Shown: positions 26,726 through 34,642 of the stretch, piece after piece
How positions within the stretch are numbered: the stretch's first letter is position 1
Layout: each line of letters begins with the position of its first letter
Source: CADCVW01 sp035644935
GTDB lineage: Bacteria > Pseudomonadota > Alphaproteobacteria > Sphingomonadales > Sphingomonadaceae
Direction: 5' to 3'
Assembly (NCBI GenBank): GCA_035644935.1
Contig: DASQNO010000005.1
Coordinates: forward strand, 1-38,533
DNA length: 38,533 bases
Notes under the pieces: generated by a model
Told to the model about the DNA's origin: nothing
Database searches by the model: none
The model's input: the letters and a program-made list of their open reading frames with translations, nothing else
Made by a program: the position numbers and the translations under genes

Positions 26726-27889
26726 ATGGCAGAGCAGGGGATGCGCCCGCAAGGGACGCGCGTAGCGGGCTTGCTGCTGGTGCTTTCAGCCACCGCTTGC
26801 GTCGGGCGGCGCGAGCCGGTGCGCGAGCAGCGCCCGACGGAGGAAGCGCCCGTCGAGGAGGTGCGGCTAGTCCCGGGCCAGACGCGCAACCACGTCGCGG
26901 TGCTGGTGCCGCTCACCGGACTCAACGCGGGCGTCGGCACGTCGATCGCCAATGCCGCCAACCTGGCTCTACTGGACAGCAAGGAGACGGGCATCAAACT
27001 GACGGTGTACGACACGGGTTCGAGTGCGGCGGCGGCGGCGAACGCGGCGCTGGCCGACGGCAACCGGCTGTTCCTGGGGCCGCTGCTCGCCGAGGACGTG
27101 ACCGCAGTGGCCCCAATTGCGCGCGCGCAAGGCGTGCCGGTAATCGCCTTTTCCAACGACGTCGGCGTCGCGGGCGAGGGCACGTACATCATGGGCTTCA
27201 CCCCTGATCAGTCGATCGGGCAGGCGGTGGCCTACGCTCGCGGCAAGGGCGCGGCGCGCTTTGCCGGACTGATGCCGACCAATCCCTATGGCGAGCGGGC
27301 GGCGCTGGCGCTGCGCCGCGCGGTGGCGGACGCGGGCGGGCGGCTGGTCGCGGTGCAGACCTATGCGCGCGGAACGGCGTCGCTGACCGCGGCGGTGCGC
27401 GGGTTGGCGGCCAAGGGCCAGTACGATGCGCTCGTGATTGGCGACAGCCCCAGTGTCGCGGCGGGGGCGGTGTCGATCGTGCGTGGCGGGCCGGGGCGCG
27501 GCGCGCGGGTGATCGGGACGGAGCTTTGGAGCGTCGACCGGGCGATCGGCGGCAAGGCGGCGCTGCGCGGAGCGCTGTTCGCGGGAGTGCCGGACATGCG
27601 GTTCGACCAGCTCGTGACACGGTACCGCGCGCGGTACGGGCGGACGCCCTACCGGCTGGCGAGCCTGGGTTATGACGGCGTGCTGCTGGCGGTGCGCAGC
27701 AACCGCGACTGGCCGGTGGGAACGCGGTTCCCGGAACGGACGCTGACCGACCGCGGCGGCTTCTCAGGCGTCGACGGGGCGTTCCGCTTTGGCCGCGACG
27801 GGCGGGCCGAGCGGCGGATGGCGGTGCACGAGGTGACGGCGCGGGGGCCGGTGGTGGTGGCGCCCGCGCAGGCCGGGTTCGACGACTAG
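26726..27889 (+). CDS. LpoA-like lipoprotein (penicillin-binding protein activator)
   Basis: 387 aa from ATG at 26726; ATGs at 26711 and 26741 are also possible. A hydrophobic stretch and lipobox (VAGLLLVLSATAC) mark a lipoprotein. The rest is a periplasmic binding-protein type I fold: HVAVLVPLTGLNAGVGTSIA, LTVYDTGSSAAAAANAALAD, FLGPLLAEDVTAVAPIARA, VPVIAFSNDVGVAGEGTYIM, ASLGYDGVLLAV. Conserved placement beside rsmI and yraN, as in E. coli, favours an LpoA-type activator of a penicillin-binding protein over a transport protein. Its TAG stop shares CTAG with the hemW stop. Confidence 0.8.
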   Translation: MAEQGMRPQGTRVAGLLLVLSATACVGRREPVREQRPTEEAPVEEVRLVPGQTRNHVAVLVPLTGLNAGVGTSIANAANLALLDSKETGIKLTVYDTGSSAAAAANAALADGNRLFLGPLLAEDVTAVAPIARAQGVPVIAFSNDVGVAGEGTYIMGFTPDQSIGQAVAYARGKGAARFAGLMPTNPYGERAALALRRAVADAGGRLVAVQTYARGTASLTAAVRGLAAKGQYDALVIGDSPSVAAGAVSIVRGGPGRGARVIGTELWSVDRAIGGKAALRGALFAGVPDMRFDQLVTRYRARYGRTPYRLASLGYDGVLLAVRSNRDWPVGTRFPERTLTDRGGFSGVDGAFRFGRDGRAERRMAVHEVTARGPVVVAPAQAGFDD

Positions 27890-29079
27890 CGGGCGATCTG
27901 CGCCAGGATCGCGTCGAGAAGAGGACGGCTAGAAGAAGGGGGTACCAGCCGGTTTTCGTGCCGGACGAGGTGGCCGAGGCGGAGCAGGCGACCGACGCCG
28001 TTCATGTCCAAAGCCCGTGCAAAATCAACGTCTTCCCGGTCGAGATCGATACCTTCCGCGAGGCGCAATCCCATGAGCAGCGCTTCCGTGGCGCGTTCGG
28101 CGGGTTCGAGCAATTCCTGTTCGACGATGCCGTGGCCGTGCGCAGCGACGCCCGCGAGCCAGTTTTCGGGCTTGCGGTGGCGCTGCGTCCGGGAAAGCAG
28201 CCGGCGGCCGTGCGCGCCGGGGCCGACGCCGGCATAGTCCAGGTAGCGCCAGTAGGCGAGGTTGTGGCGGCTCTCCTCGCCGGGACGGGCGTGGTTCGAG
28301 ATTTCATAGGCGGGAAGGCCAGCGGCGTCGGTCAGCGCCGCCGTCACCGCGTAGAGATCCGCGCCCAAATCGGGGTCGGGATGCGCGAGTTCGCCGCGCA
28401 CGGCCATCGCGGCGAAGCGGGTGCCGGGTTCGATGGTGAGCTGGTAGAGCGAAAGGTGGCCGGTGCCGAAAGCCAGCGCGCGCGCGAGCTGGGCTTCCCA
28501 CGCGGCGACGTCCTGGCCGGGAAGCGCGTAGATCAGGTCGAAATTCACGCGGGCGAAGCTGCCTTGCGCGGTATCGAGGGCAGCGAGCCCTTCGGCGACG
28601 CCATGGGCGCGGCCGAGGAAGCGCAGCGCGGCGTCGTCGAGCGATTGCAGGCCGAGGCTGACGCGGTTGACGCCGGCGGCGGAAAGGTCGGCGAAACGCG
28701 CGGCCTCGACGGAGGAGGGGTTGGCCTCCAGCGTGATCTCCAGATCGGGGGCGGCGGGCCAGTGGGCGAGCGCGGCGTCGATCAGCGCGGCGACGGTGGC
28801 GGGGGGCATCAGCGAGGGGGTGCCGCCGCCGAAGAAGATGGAGGTGAGACGGCGTCCCGGGAGCAGCGCGGCTTCCCAGGCGAGGTCGGCGAGGAGGGCG
28901 TCGCGCCAGGCGGCCTGATCGACGGCGGCGCGGACGTGCGAATTGAAGTCGCAATAAGGGCATTTGGAGACGCAGAACGGCCAATGGATGTAGAGGGCGA
29001 GGTCTGTGTTCGATGTTTGTTCTTGACAGAGCGAACCGATCGGGTTAAGTGCAGGATCGCTGAGCAGGCTCTTTCCCAT
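27886..29079 (-). CDS. hemW: HemW-type radical SAM heme chaperone
   Basis: 397 aa. The radical-SAM cluster is ALYIHWPFCVSKCPYCDFNS (CxxxCxxC), with FFGGGTPSLM and the HemW/HemN-like EITLEANPSSVE and GVNRVSLGLQSLDD, FDLIYALPGQDVAAWEAQL, YEISNHARPGEESRHNLAYW. The C-terminal part is the HemN_C-like helical domain (EALLMGLRLAEGIDL). Members move heme to targets; the protein was formerly called a coproporphyrinogen oxidase. ATG at 29079 lies 14 bases after the rdgB stop; no good ribosome site, so coupling to rdgB is likely. Confidence 0.94.
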   Translation of the reverse strand: MGKSLLSDPALNPIGSLCQEQTSNTDLALYIHWPFCVSKCPYCDFNSHVRAAVDQAAWRDALLADLAWEAALLPGRRLTSIFFGGGTPSLMPPATVAALIDAALAHWPAAPDLEITLEANPSSVEAARFADLSAAGVNRVSLGLQSLDDAALRFLGRAHGVAEGLAALDTAQGSFARVNFDLIYALPGQDVAAWEAQLARALAFGTGHLSLYQLTIEPGTRFAAMAVRGELAHPDPDLGADLYAVTAALTDAAGLPAYEISNHARPGEESRHNLAYWRYLDYAGVGPGAHGRRLLSRTQRHRKPENWLAGVAAHGHGIVEQELLEPAERATEALLMGLRLAEGIDLDREDVDFARALDMNGVGRLLRLGHLVRHENRLVPPSSSRPLLDAILAQIAR

Positions 29080-29093
29080 CGTCGATTCGGGTT

Positions 29094-29708
29094 TCAGGCG
29101 GCGGGCGGCGCGAGCGCGGCGACGAGCTGCGCGAAGGCGCGGGCGCGGTGGCTGGTCGCGTGCTTGGCGGCGGGGTCGATCTCGCCATAGGTGCGGGTTT
29201 CGCCCGCGGGCACGAACATTGCGTCGTAGCCGAAGCCGTTGCCCCCTCGCGGCGGCCAGACCAAAGTGCCGTCGACGCGGCCTTCCCAGGTCCGGATTTC
29301 GCCGTCGGGCCAGGCAAGCGACAGCGCGCAGGTGAAGTGCGCGGCGCGGCCGGCGTCCGGACCGGCGGCCTCGACGCGCTCCCACACGGTGCGCATAGCG
29401 CGGCCGAAGTCCTTGTTTTCCCCAGCCAACCTCGCGGAGTAGATGCCGGGCTCGCCGTGCAGCGCGTCCACGGACAGGCCGCTGTCGTCGGCCAGCGCGG
29501 GGAGGCCGGACAGGTCGGCGGCGGCGCGCGCCTTGAGTTCGGCGTTGGCGACGAAGGTGGTGCCGGTCTCTTCCGGCTCCGGCACGCCGAGCGCGGCGGC
29601 GGAGACGGGCTCGACGCCGTAGGGGCCGAGCAGCGCGGCGATCTCGCGGACCTTGCCTTCGTTGTGGCTGGCGATGACGAGGCGGCCGGGGGTGAGGGTG
29701 CGGGTCAT
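29094..29708 (-). CDS. rdgB: dITP/XTP pyrophosphatase
   Basis: 204 aa. Removes non-canonical purine triphosphates before they enter DNA. Marks: LVIASHNEGKVREIAALLGPYG, ETGTTFVANAELKARAAADL, PALADDSGLSVDALHGEPG, IYSARLAGENKDF, GNGFGYDAMFVPAGETRTYGE, SHRARAFAQL. Start at 29708 is the family's MTRTLTPGRLVIASHN, with AGGA about eight bases upstream. Cotranscribed with hemW; 183 nt of palindromic repeats separate it from rph. Confidence 0.97.
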   Translation of the reverse strand: MTRTLTPGRLVIASHNEGKVREIAALLGPYGVEPVSAAALGVPEPEETGTTFVANAELKARAAADLSGLPALADDSGLSVDALHGEPGIYSARLAGENKDFGRAMRTVWERVEAAGPDAGRAAHFTCALSLAWPDGEIRTWEGRVDGTLVWPPRGGNGFGYDAMFVPAGETRTYGEIDPAAKHATSHRARAFAQLVAALAPPAA

Positions 29709-29732
29709 TTCAGCTTTCCTTGTTCCCCTTTC

Positions 29733-29876
29733 GCCGGCGTAGGTCGGGTCCGGTCGAACGATCGTGTCACTGGGCTCCGGCCTACGCCGGAGCACGACGG
29801 TTGCTTGCACCCCGGCGTAGGCCGGGGTCCAGTTGTGCCGGCGGTGTCACTGGGCTCCGGCCTACGCCGGAGCACG
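29733..29876. repeat. Cluster of CCGGCGTAGGCCGG palindromes between rph and rdgB
   Basis: A 33-base unit starting GTGTCACTGGGCTCCGG and ending CCTACGCCGGAGCACG occurs identically at 29764-29796 and 29844-29876, an 80-base period. Between them, at 29809-29827, lies CCCCGGCGTAGGCCGGGG-like sequence in the opposite orientation, and a worn copy starts at 29733. Each unit folds as CTCCGGC-CTAC-GCCGGAG. Not CRISPR: units are palindromic and only three or four. Confidence 0.85.
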
Positions 29877-29891
29877 TGCGTGCTATGCTCT

Positions 29892-30593
29892 TCACGCGAC
29901 AGCCTTCGCCTGCGCGGCGAAGATTTCGGTGCAGCCGATGCGGGCGAGGCGGAGCATGCGGAGGAGGGACTCCTCGTCGTAGGGCGCGCCTTCGGCGGTG
30001 GCCTGCGCTTCGGCGATGCGGCCGTCCTCCATCAGCACGAAGTTGGCGTCGGCCTCCGCGTTGCTGTCCTCCAGATAGTCGAGGTCGAGCACGGGCGTGC
30101 CTTCGTACATGCCGCAGCTGACCGCCGCGATCCTGGAGGTGAGGGGATCGGCTTCGAGCTTGAGGCTGTTGACCGCCAGGCGTAGTGCGACCCAGGCGCC
30201 GGAGATCGCCGCCGTGCGCGTGCCGCCGTCGGCCTGGATAACGTCGCAATCCAGCGTGATCTGATGCTCGCCAAGTTTCACCAGGTCCGTGACCGAGCGC
30301 AAGGACCGGCCGATAAGCCGCTGGATTTCCTGCGTTCGTCCCGACTGCTTGCCCTTGGCGGCCTCCCGATTGCTCCGCGTGTGCGTGGCCCGGGGGAGCA
30401 TGCCGTATTCGGCGGTGACCCAGCCCTTGCCCTTGCCGCGCAGCCACGGCGGCAGGCGATCCTCGACGGACGCGGTGACGAGCACGCGCGTGTCGCCGAA
30501 CGACACCAGGCAGGAGCCTTCGGCGTGGCGGGTGAAGCCGGGCTCCATGATGATGGAGCGCATCTGATCGGGAGCGCGGCCGGATGGGCGCAT
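29892..30593 (-). CDS. rph: Ribonuclease PH
   Basis: 233 aa. Phosphorolytic 3' exonuclease that trims tRNA ends. Marks: RPSGRAPDQMRSIIMEPGFT, SCLVSFGDTRVLVTASVEDR, GWVTAEYGMLPRATHTRSNR, the phosphate-binding SGRTQEIQRLIGRSLRSV, TLDCDVIQADGGTRTAAISG, VLDLDYLEDSNAEADANFVL. Full length and intact. First gene of rph-rdgB-hemW and divergent from the small gene at 30671, next to hrcA, an arrangement common in alphaproteobacteria. Confidence 0.98.
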   Translation of the reverse strand: MRPSGRAPDQMRSIIMEPGFTRHAEGSCLVSFGDTRVLVTASVEDRLPPWLRGKGKGWVTAEYGMLPRATHTRSNREAAKGKQSGRTQEIQRLIGRSLRSVTDLVKLGEHQITLDCDVIQADGGTRTAAISGAWVALRLAVNSLKLEADPLTSRIAAVSCGMYEGTPVLDLDYLEDSNAEADANFVLMEDGRIAEAQATAEGAPYDEESLLRMLRLARIGCTEIFAAQAKAVA

Positions 30594-30670
30594 GAAAAAC
30601 TTGTCCTTGAATGGGGGAGCGGCGCATGTAGCGAAGCCGTGTCCGTCCCGCCAGCATTTCGGAACCTCCC

Positions 30671-30859
30671 GTGAAGACAGCGTCCATCCTCGTCGGCTGC
30701 CTGGCGATCGCCGTCGGGCTGTTGTGGGTCGGGCAGGGGCTGGGTGTCATCAGATGGCCCGCGTCGAGCGTCATGGTGGACGAGCGGCCCTGGGCGATGC
30801 GGGGCGCTGCGGTGGGGATTGCGGGTGCGTTGCTGGTATTGTGGGCGCGGCGGCGGTGA
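30671..30859 (+). CDS. Small two-helix membrane protein
   Basis: 62 aa from a GTG start. First segment ASILVGCLAIAVGLLWVGQG, second MRGAAVGIAGALLVLWARRR, joined by RWPASSVMVDERPWA. This arrangement recurs in small membrane proteins of unknown function that I recall from alphaproteobacteria. It stands 43 nt before hrcA and may be carried on the same message. Confidence 0.65.
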   Translation: MKTASILVGCLAIAVGLLWVGQGLGVIRWPASSVMVDERPWAMRGAAVGIAGALLVLWARRR

Positions 30860-30902
30860 GGGGTGCCTTCGTTCTCACGCGCGCCGGAGCAAAGGTGATG
30901 GC

Positions 30903-31958
30903 ATGACGTCAGCGGTCAGCGAGATGACGAGCCGTGCGCGCGAAGTCTTCAAGCGCGTGGTAGAATCGTATCTTGACAACGGCTTGCCCGTGGGTTCGAA
31001 GACGCTGTCGCAGCTGCCGGGGCTCAACATCTCGCCGGCGTCGATCCGCGGGGTGATGCAGGATCTGGAGGAGCAGGGCCTGCTGGGCCACCCGCACACG
31101 TCGGCCGGCCGGGTGCCGACGGAGCTGGGGCTCAGGCTGTTCGTCGACGGCATGATGCAGGCGGCGGAGCCGAGCGCGGAGGAGCGCGCGGCGATCGAGG
31201 CGCGCGTGGGGCAGAGCGGGCCGATCGAGGAGGCGCTGGGCGCCGCGACGGCGGCGCTGTCGGGATTGTCGGCGTGCGCGGGGATCATCCTGGTGCCCGC
31301 GCGCGAGCCGGTGTTGCGGCAATTCGGGTTCGTGCCGCTGGGCCAGCGGCAGGCGCTGGCGGTTCTGGTGGGGGAGGACGGCAGCGTCGAAAACCGGGTC
31401 GTGGCGCTGCCGCCCGGCCTGCCGCCCGGCGCGCTGATCGACGCGGGCAATTACATAAGCGCGCGGCTGGCCGGACTGACGTTGGGCGAGGCGCAGGCGC
31501 GGCTGGCGGCGGAGCTGACGGCGGGGCGCGCGGCGCTGGACGCGGCGAGCGGCGAGCTGGTGGCGCGCGGGCTGGCGATCTGGTCCGAGGACGGCGCGTC
31601 GCCGTCAGGAATGGGTCGGCCGGTGCTGATCGTGCGGGGTCAGGCGAACCTGATCGACGACAATGCGGCGGCCGATCTGGAGCGCGTGCGGCAGTTGCTG
31701 GGCGAACTGGAGGAGCGCGAGGAGATCGCGCGGCTGCTGGACAGCGCGCGCGGCGCGCAGGCGACGCAGATCTTCATCGGATCGGAGAACAAGTTGTTTT
31801 CACTGTCCGGCTCGTCGGTTATCGCCGCGCCCTATCGCGGCAAGGAAGGCCGGGTGATCGGCGTCGTCGGCGTGATCGGCCCGACCCGGTTGAACTATGC
31901 GCGGGTGGTGCCCATGGTGGATTTCACGGCCCAAACCCTGACGAGATTGATGACATGA
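30903..31958 (+). CDS. hrcA: Heat-inducible transcription repressor HrcA
   Basis: 351 aa. N-terminal winged helix (EVFKRVVESYLDNGLPVGSK, SPASIRGVMQDLEEQGLLGH, PHTSAGRVPTELGLRLFVD) and a GAF-like effector part with the end FIGSENKLFSLSGSSVIAAP and GVVGVIGPTRLNYARVVPMV. HrcA represses chaperone genes at CIRCE sites and needs GroEL. I see no CIRCE box in this window, so its targets are elsewhere. ATG at 30903 has AAAGG about eight bases upstream. Its stop overlaps the grpE start by four bases. Confidence 0.97.
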   Translation: MTSAVSEMTSRAREVFKRVVESYLDNGLPVGSKTLSQLPGLNISPASIRGVMQDLEEQGLLGHPHTSAGRVPTELGLRLFVDGMMQAAEPSAEERAAIEARVGQSGPIEEALGAATAALSGLSACAGIILVPAREPVLRQFGFVPLGQRQALAVLVGEDGSVENRVVALPPGLPPGALIDAGNYISARLAGLTLGEAQARLAAELTAGRAALDAASGELVARGLAIWSEDGASPSGMGRPVLIVRGQANLIDDNAAADLERVRQLLGELEEREEIARLLDSARGAQATQIFIGSENKLFSLSGSSVIAAPYRGKEGRVIGVVGVIGPTRLNYARVVPMVDFTAQTLTRLMT

Positions 31959-32503
31959 ACGACGACACGACGCACGACATCGACCAGGACGAGATCGACC
32001 TGGGCGAGTACCCGCAAGCCGATGCCGGCGGGGGGGAAAGCGATCGGATCGCGACGCTCGAGGCCGAGCTCGCCGACGCGCGCCAGCAGGTGCTTTACGC
32101 GCATGCCGACACGCAGAACGTCCGCCGCCGGCTGGAAAAGGATGCGCAGGACGCGCGTTCGTACGCGGCCACAGCGTTCGCCCGCGACATGTTGACGGTA
32201 AAGGACAATCTGGAACGCGCGCTGCAGATGATGCCCGCCGACATGAAGGGGCACGAAAGCTTTCAGTCGCTGGTCACGGGCATCGAGGCGACGGCGCGCG
32301 AGTTCGACGCGGTGCTGGCGCGAAACGGCATCACGCGGATCGAATCGGTGGGGCAGGCGCTGGATCCCAACCGGCATCAGGCGATGATGGAACTGCCCAG
32401 CGCCGACGCCGCGCCCGGCACGATCGTGCAGGAAATGCAGGCCGGGTACATGATCAAGGATCGGCTGCTGCGACCGGCGATGGTGGGCGTCGCCAAGAGC
32501 TGA
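31955..32503 (+). CDS. grpE: Nucleotide exchange factor GrpE
   Basis: 182 aa. Long N-terminal coiled coil (RIATLEAELADARQQVLYAH, ADTQNVRRRLEKDAQDARSY, AATAFARDMLTVKDNLERAL) and the beta domain (FDAVLARNGITRIESVGQAL, DPNRHQAMMELPS, GTIVQEMQAGYMIKDRLLRP, AMVGVAKS). It releases ADP from DnaK. Coupled to hrcA through ATGA at 31955. dnaK lies 4.3 kb away, with an envelope module between. Confidence 0.97.
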   Translation: MNDDTTHDIDQDEIDLGEYPQADAGGGESDRIATLEAELADARQQVLYAHADTQNVRRRLEKDAQDARSYAATAFARDMLTVKDNLERALQMMPADMKGHESFQSLVTGIEATAREFDAVLARNGITRIESVGQALDPNRHQAMMELPSADAAPGTIVQEMQAGYMIKDRLLRPAMVGVAKS

Positions 32504-32584
32504 AGCCGGGCTCACGGGGCGGAGCGGGAGCGGCGGCGTCCTGACCGGGCGAACGTACGCACCCGTCGCCTCGTTGGGAAGCCG

Positions 32585-34393
32585 CTAGAGCAGCGCGCCC
32601 AGCCCGTCCAAGCCAGCGCCTGTCGGATCGATCGAGACCGGCGGCGGTGGCGGCGGCGGTGGCGCGAGCGGGAGCAGCGGACCGATCAACGGCGCGGGCA
32701 CAGGCACCGGCACAGGAACGACGACCTCCGCCTCGATGGTGACTGGCGGCAGCGGCACGGGCAACGGCGCCGGCGGCGGTACGACCACCTCTACGTCCAC
32801 GACCACCGGAGCGGGGGCAGGCGCCGGCGCCGGAACTACCACGTCCACCTCGACCGACGGCAGCGGGGCAGGGGCCGGCGTCACGATCTCGGCTTCGACG
32901 GCCGGTTCGACGGGCGGCGGGGCGGCGCCTGAGTTGTCGTCATCGTCATCGTCATCGTCGTCGTCGTCATCATCGCCATCATCGTCGTCGTCGTCATTGC
33001 CCGGACCGGGTGCGGGCGGCGGCGGTGGCGGGGGCGCCGGTGTTGGCGCGGGCGCCGGAGCCGGTGCGGGAGTGGGCGTCGGCGTGGGCGCAGGCGCCGG
33101 GGATGGTGCCGGCGCGGGCGTGGGCGCCGGCGCGGGAGCCGGAGCAGGCTCAGGCGTCGGAGCAGGCGCTGGCGTGGGCGTGGGCGTGGGCGTCGGCGCG
33201 GGCGTGGGCGTCGGCGTAGGCGTCGGCGCGGGAGCCGGCGCCGGGACGGGAGCAGGATCGGGCGTCGGAGCAGGCGTGGGGGTGGGCGCCGGCGTGGGCG
33301 CAGGCGCAGGCGCAGGCTGGGGCGCGGGCGTTGGCGTGGGTTCCGGAGTGGGCGCGGGTGCGGGCGCAGGCGTCGGCGCGTCCTTGTCGTCCTTGCCTTT
33401 GCCGTCCTTTTCCTTGTCGTCGCCGGGCTTGCCGTTGTCGGGCGGCGGCGCGGGCGCGGGATCCTCGACCTTGTCGTCGTTGCCCTTGCCCTTGTCCTTG
33501 TCGGCATCGCTGTCGGGCGTCTTTTCCTTGTCTTCAGCCGGCGGCGCGGGCGCGGGCGGCGTAACGGGCGCGGGCGTGACCGGTTCAGGGGTGGCCGGCG
33601 GCGGCGGCGTCACCGGTGCGGGGGGCGCGGGTTCGGGAGCTGTCGCGGGAGGCGTCGGCAGGACCGGATCGGGCTGCGGCGCGGCCACGGGAGGCGGCAC
33701 AAGGCGAACGGTGTCGAACAGCATCGCCAGCGACGCGATCTGCGTCGGCGCATCGTCCTGGACGAGATCGGCGGAACGATCGGTGTCCGCGGGTGCGTCC
33801 CCCGTGGGCGCCGGTTGCGTGCCGCCACTCGGTGCGGCGGCGGCGCTGCCGACGGTCAGGCGATCGGGTCGCCCGGCCGAAACGCCGACGGTCATGCCGG
33901 GAACGGCCATGCGGCGGTCGGAACCGTCGCCCGTGGCGACCTCAACGCGGCCTTCCAGGACCTCGACCGACGCGCCCTGGGCGGTGGCGTCGACGCGAAA
34001 GGTGGTGCCCTTGACCACAGCCGCCAGATAGGGGGTTTCGACGCCGAAATGCGGCGTCATCTTTTTCTGGATGCGGTACACTGCACTGCCGAAATCCTGC
34101 AGCATCTGAACGACGCCGCCGGGCCGGTCGGCGCCCGGCAGGCGCAGCCGCGTGCCGGGCGAGACGATCACGAATTCGGTGCCGCGCGTCAGCACCGCGC
34201 GGGCGCCCGTGCCGGTGACGATCGCGTCGCCGGCCGCCAACGATGCGCCGCGCTGGGCGGGACGGACGCCCGCCGCCGTCTGCAGCCGGACGTCGCCGGC
34301 GACTTCCGTGACACGCCAAAGCGGGGTCGCGGCGCGTGCCGGGGGGCTCCACAGCAGGGCCAGCAAGGCGATAAGGAGAAGCGGCAATCGCAT
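32585..34393 (-). CDS. Secreted FecR-domain protein with Pro/Ala repeats and poly-Asp
   Basis: 602 aa. Signal peptide MRLPLLLIALLALLWSPPARA. A FecR-type domain follows at about residues 25-170 (WRVTEVAGDVRLQTAAG, GDAIVTGTGARAVLTRGTEF, HFGVETPYLAAVVKGTTFRV, VEVLEGRVEVATGDG), which outside signalling proteins is a secreted carbohydrate/ligand-like fold. Then a Pro/Ala-rich region with charged patches (DKEKTPDSDADKDKGKGNDD), about 110 residues of PAPTPTPAPTP-type repeats, a tract of 6 Asp, Gly, 13 Asp, and a C-terminal run of VEVDVVVP/PAPAP alternations. No lipobox. GAGG lies before ATG. Divergent from the Slam-like barrel, so a secreted partner is likely. Confidence 0.8.
   Translation of the reverse strand: MRLPLLLIALLALLWSPPARAATPLWRVTEVAGDVRLQTAAGVRPAQRGASLAAGDAIVTGTGARAVLTRGTEFVIVSPGTRLRLPGADRPGGVVQMLQDFGSAVYRIQKKMTPHFGVETPYLAAVVKGTTFRVDATAQGASVEVLEGRVEVATGDGSDRRMAVPGMTVGVSAGRPDRLTVGSAAAAPSGGTQPAPTGDAPADTDRSADLVQDDAPTQIASLAMLFDTVRLVPPPVAAPQPDPVLPTPPATAPEPAPPAPVTPPPPATPEPVTPAPVTPPAPAPPAEDKEKTPDSDADKDKGKGNDDKVEDPAPAPPPDNGKPGDDKEKDGKGKDDKDAPTPAPAPAPTPEPTPTPAPQPAPAPAPTPAPTPTPAPTPDPAPVPAPAPAPTPTPTPTPAPTPTPTPTPAPAPTPEPAPAPAPAPTPAPAPSPAPAPTPTPTPAPAPAPAPTPAPPPPPPPAPGPGNDDDDDDGDDDDDDDDDDDDDNSGAAPPPVEPAVEAEIVTPAPAPLPSVEVDVVVPAPAPAPAPVVVDVEVVVPPPAPLPVPLPPVTIEAEVVVPVPVPVPAPLIGPLLPLAPPPPPPPPVSIDPTGAGLDGLGALL
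32934..32998. repeat. GTC/ATC trinucleotide tract encoding poly-Asp
   Basis: Read on the minus strand this gives 6 Asp, Gly, 13 Asp between two Asn. GTC and ATC units alternate irregularly, so it is a degenerate microsatellite. Length changes by three bases would keep the frame. Confidence 0.9.
33001..33390. repeat. Pro/Ala/Thr-coding low-complexity array
   Basis: Irregular GGCGTN/GGCGCN hexamer units such as GGCGTGGGCGTGGGCGTCGG, all in multiples of three, coding PAPTPTPAPTP-type residues. Such arrays change length easily by slippage or recombination. Confidence 0.9.
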
Positions 34394-34642
34394 CGGGGTG
34401 ACCTCGATCGTGTCCCGGACGCAGCCGGAACCTGGATGTATCGGCCGGCCATAGGCGAGCCGGCGTTACCGGCGTCTGTGGGAGACTGGTCAGCGTTTGT
34501 TTAACCAAGCCCGGCGGTTTCGACGTCACGCAGGGCGGGGAGGGGCGCGGCCGGGCGGAGGCGCTAACCGATTATCAAGGTCGGGGGCCTAAGTCCGCGT
34601 TCGCACGGCGTTTGGGCCGGTTCGAGAACCACGAGATCATCT
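34394..34642. promoter_or_regulatory. Divergent control region, FecR protein and Slam-like barrel
   Basis: 249 bases between two start codons with opposite orientation and the lowest GC stretch nearby (GTTTGTTTAACCAAG at 34494-34508, CCGATTATCAAGG at 34568). No repeat or known operator was recognised. Both promoters must lie here, so the two genes are probably co-regulated. Confidence 0.5.

Noticed and set aside
29733..29876. Possible CRISPR-like array
   Set aside because: Units are internally palindromic, only three or four, with one inverted; the spacing sequences are themselves repeat copies and no cas gene is near.
30860..30902. CIRCE operator before hrcA
   Set aside because: No TTAGCACTC-N9-GAGTGCTAA or near match seen before hrcA, grpE or dnaK.
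32736..34031. 431-aa Gly/Ala/Ser-rich frame resembling PE_PGRS-like proteins
   Set aside because: It is the complement of the Pro/Ala/Asp-coding repeats of the FecR protein, which has a signal peptide, a domain and a ribosome site. The Gly-rich frame has none.
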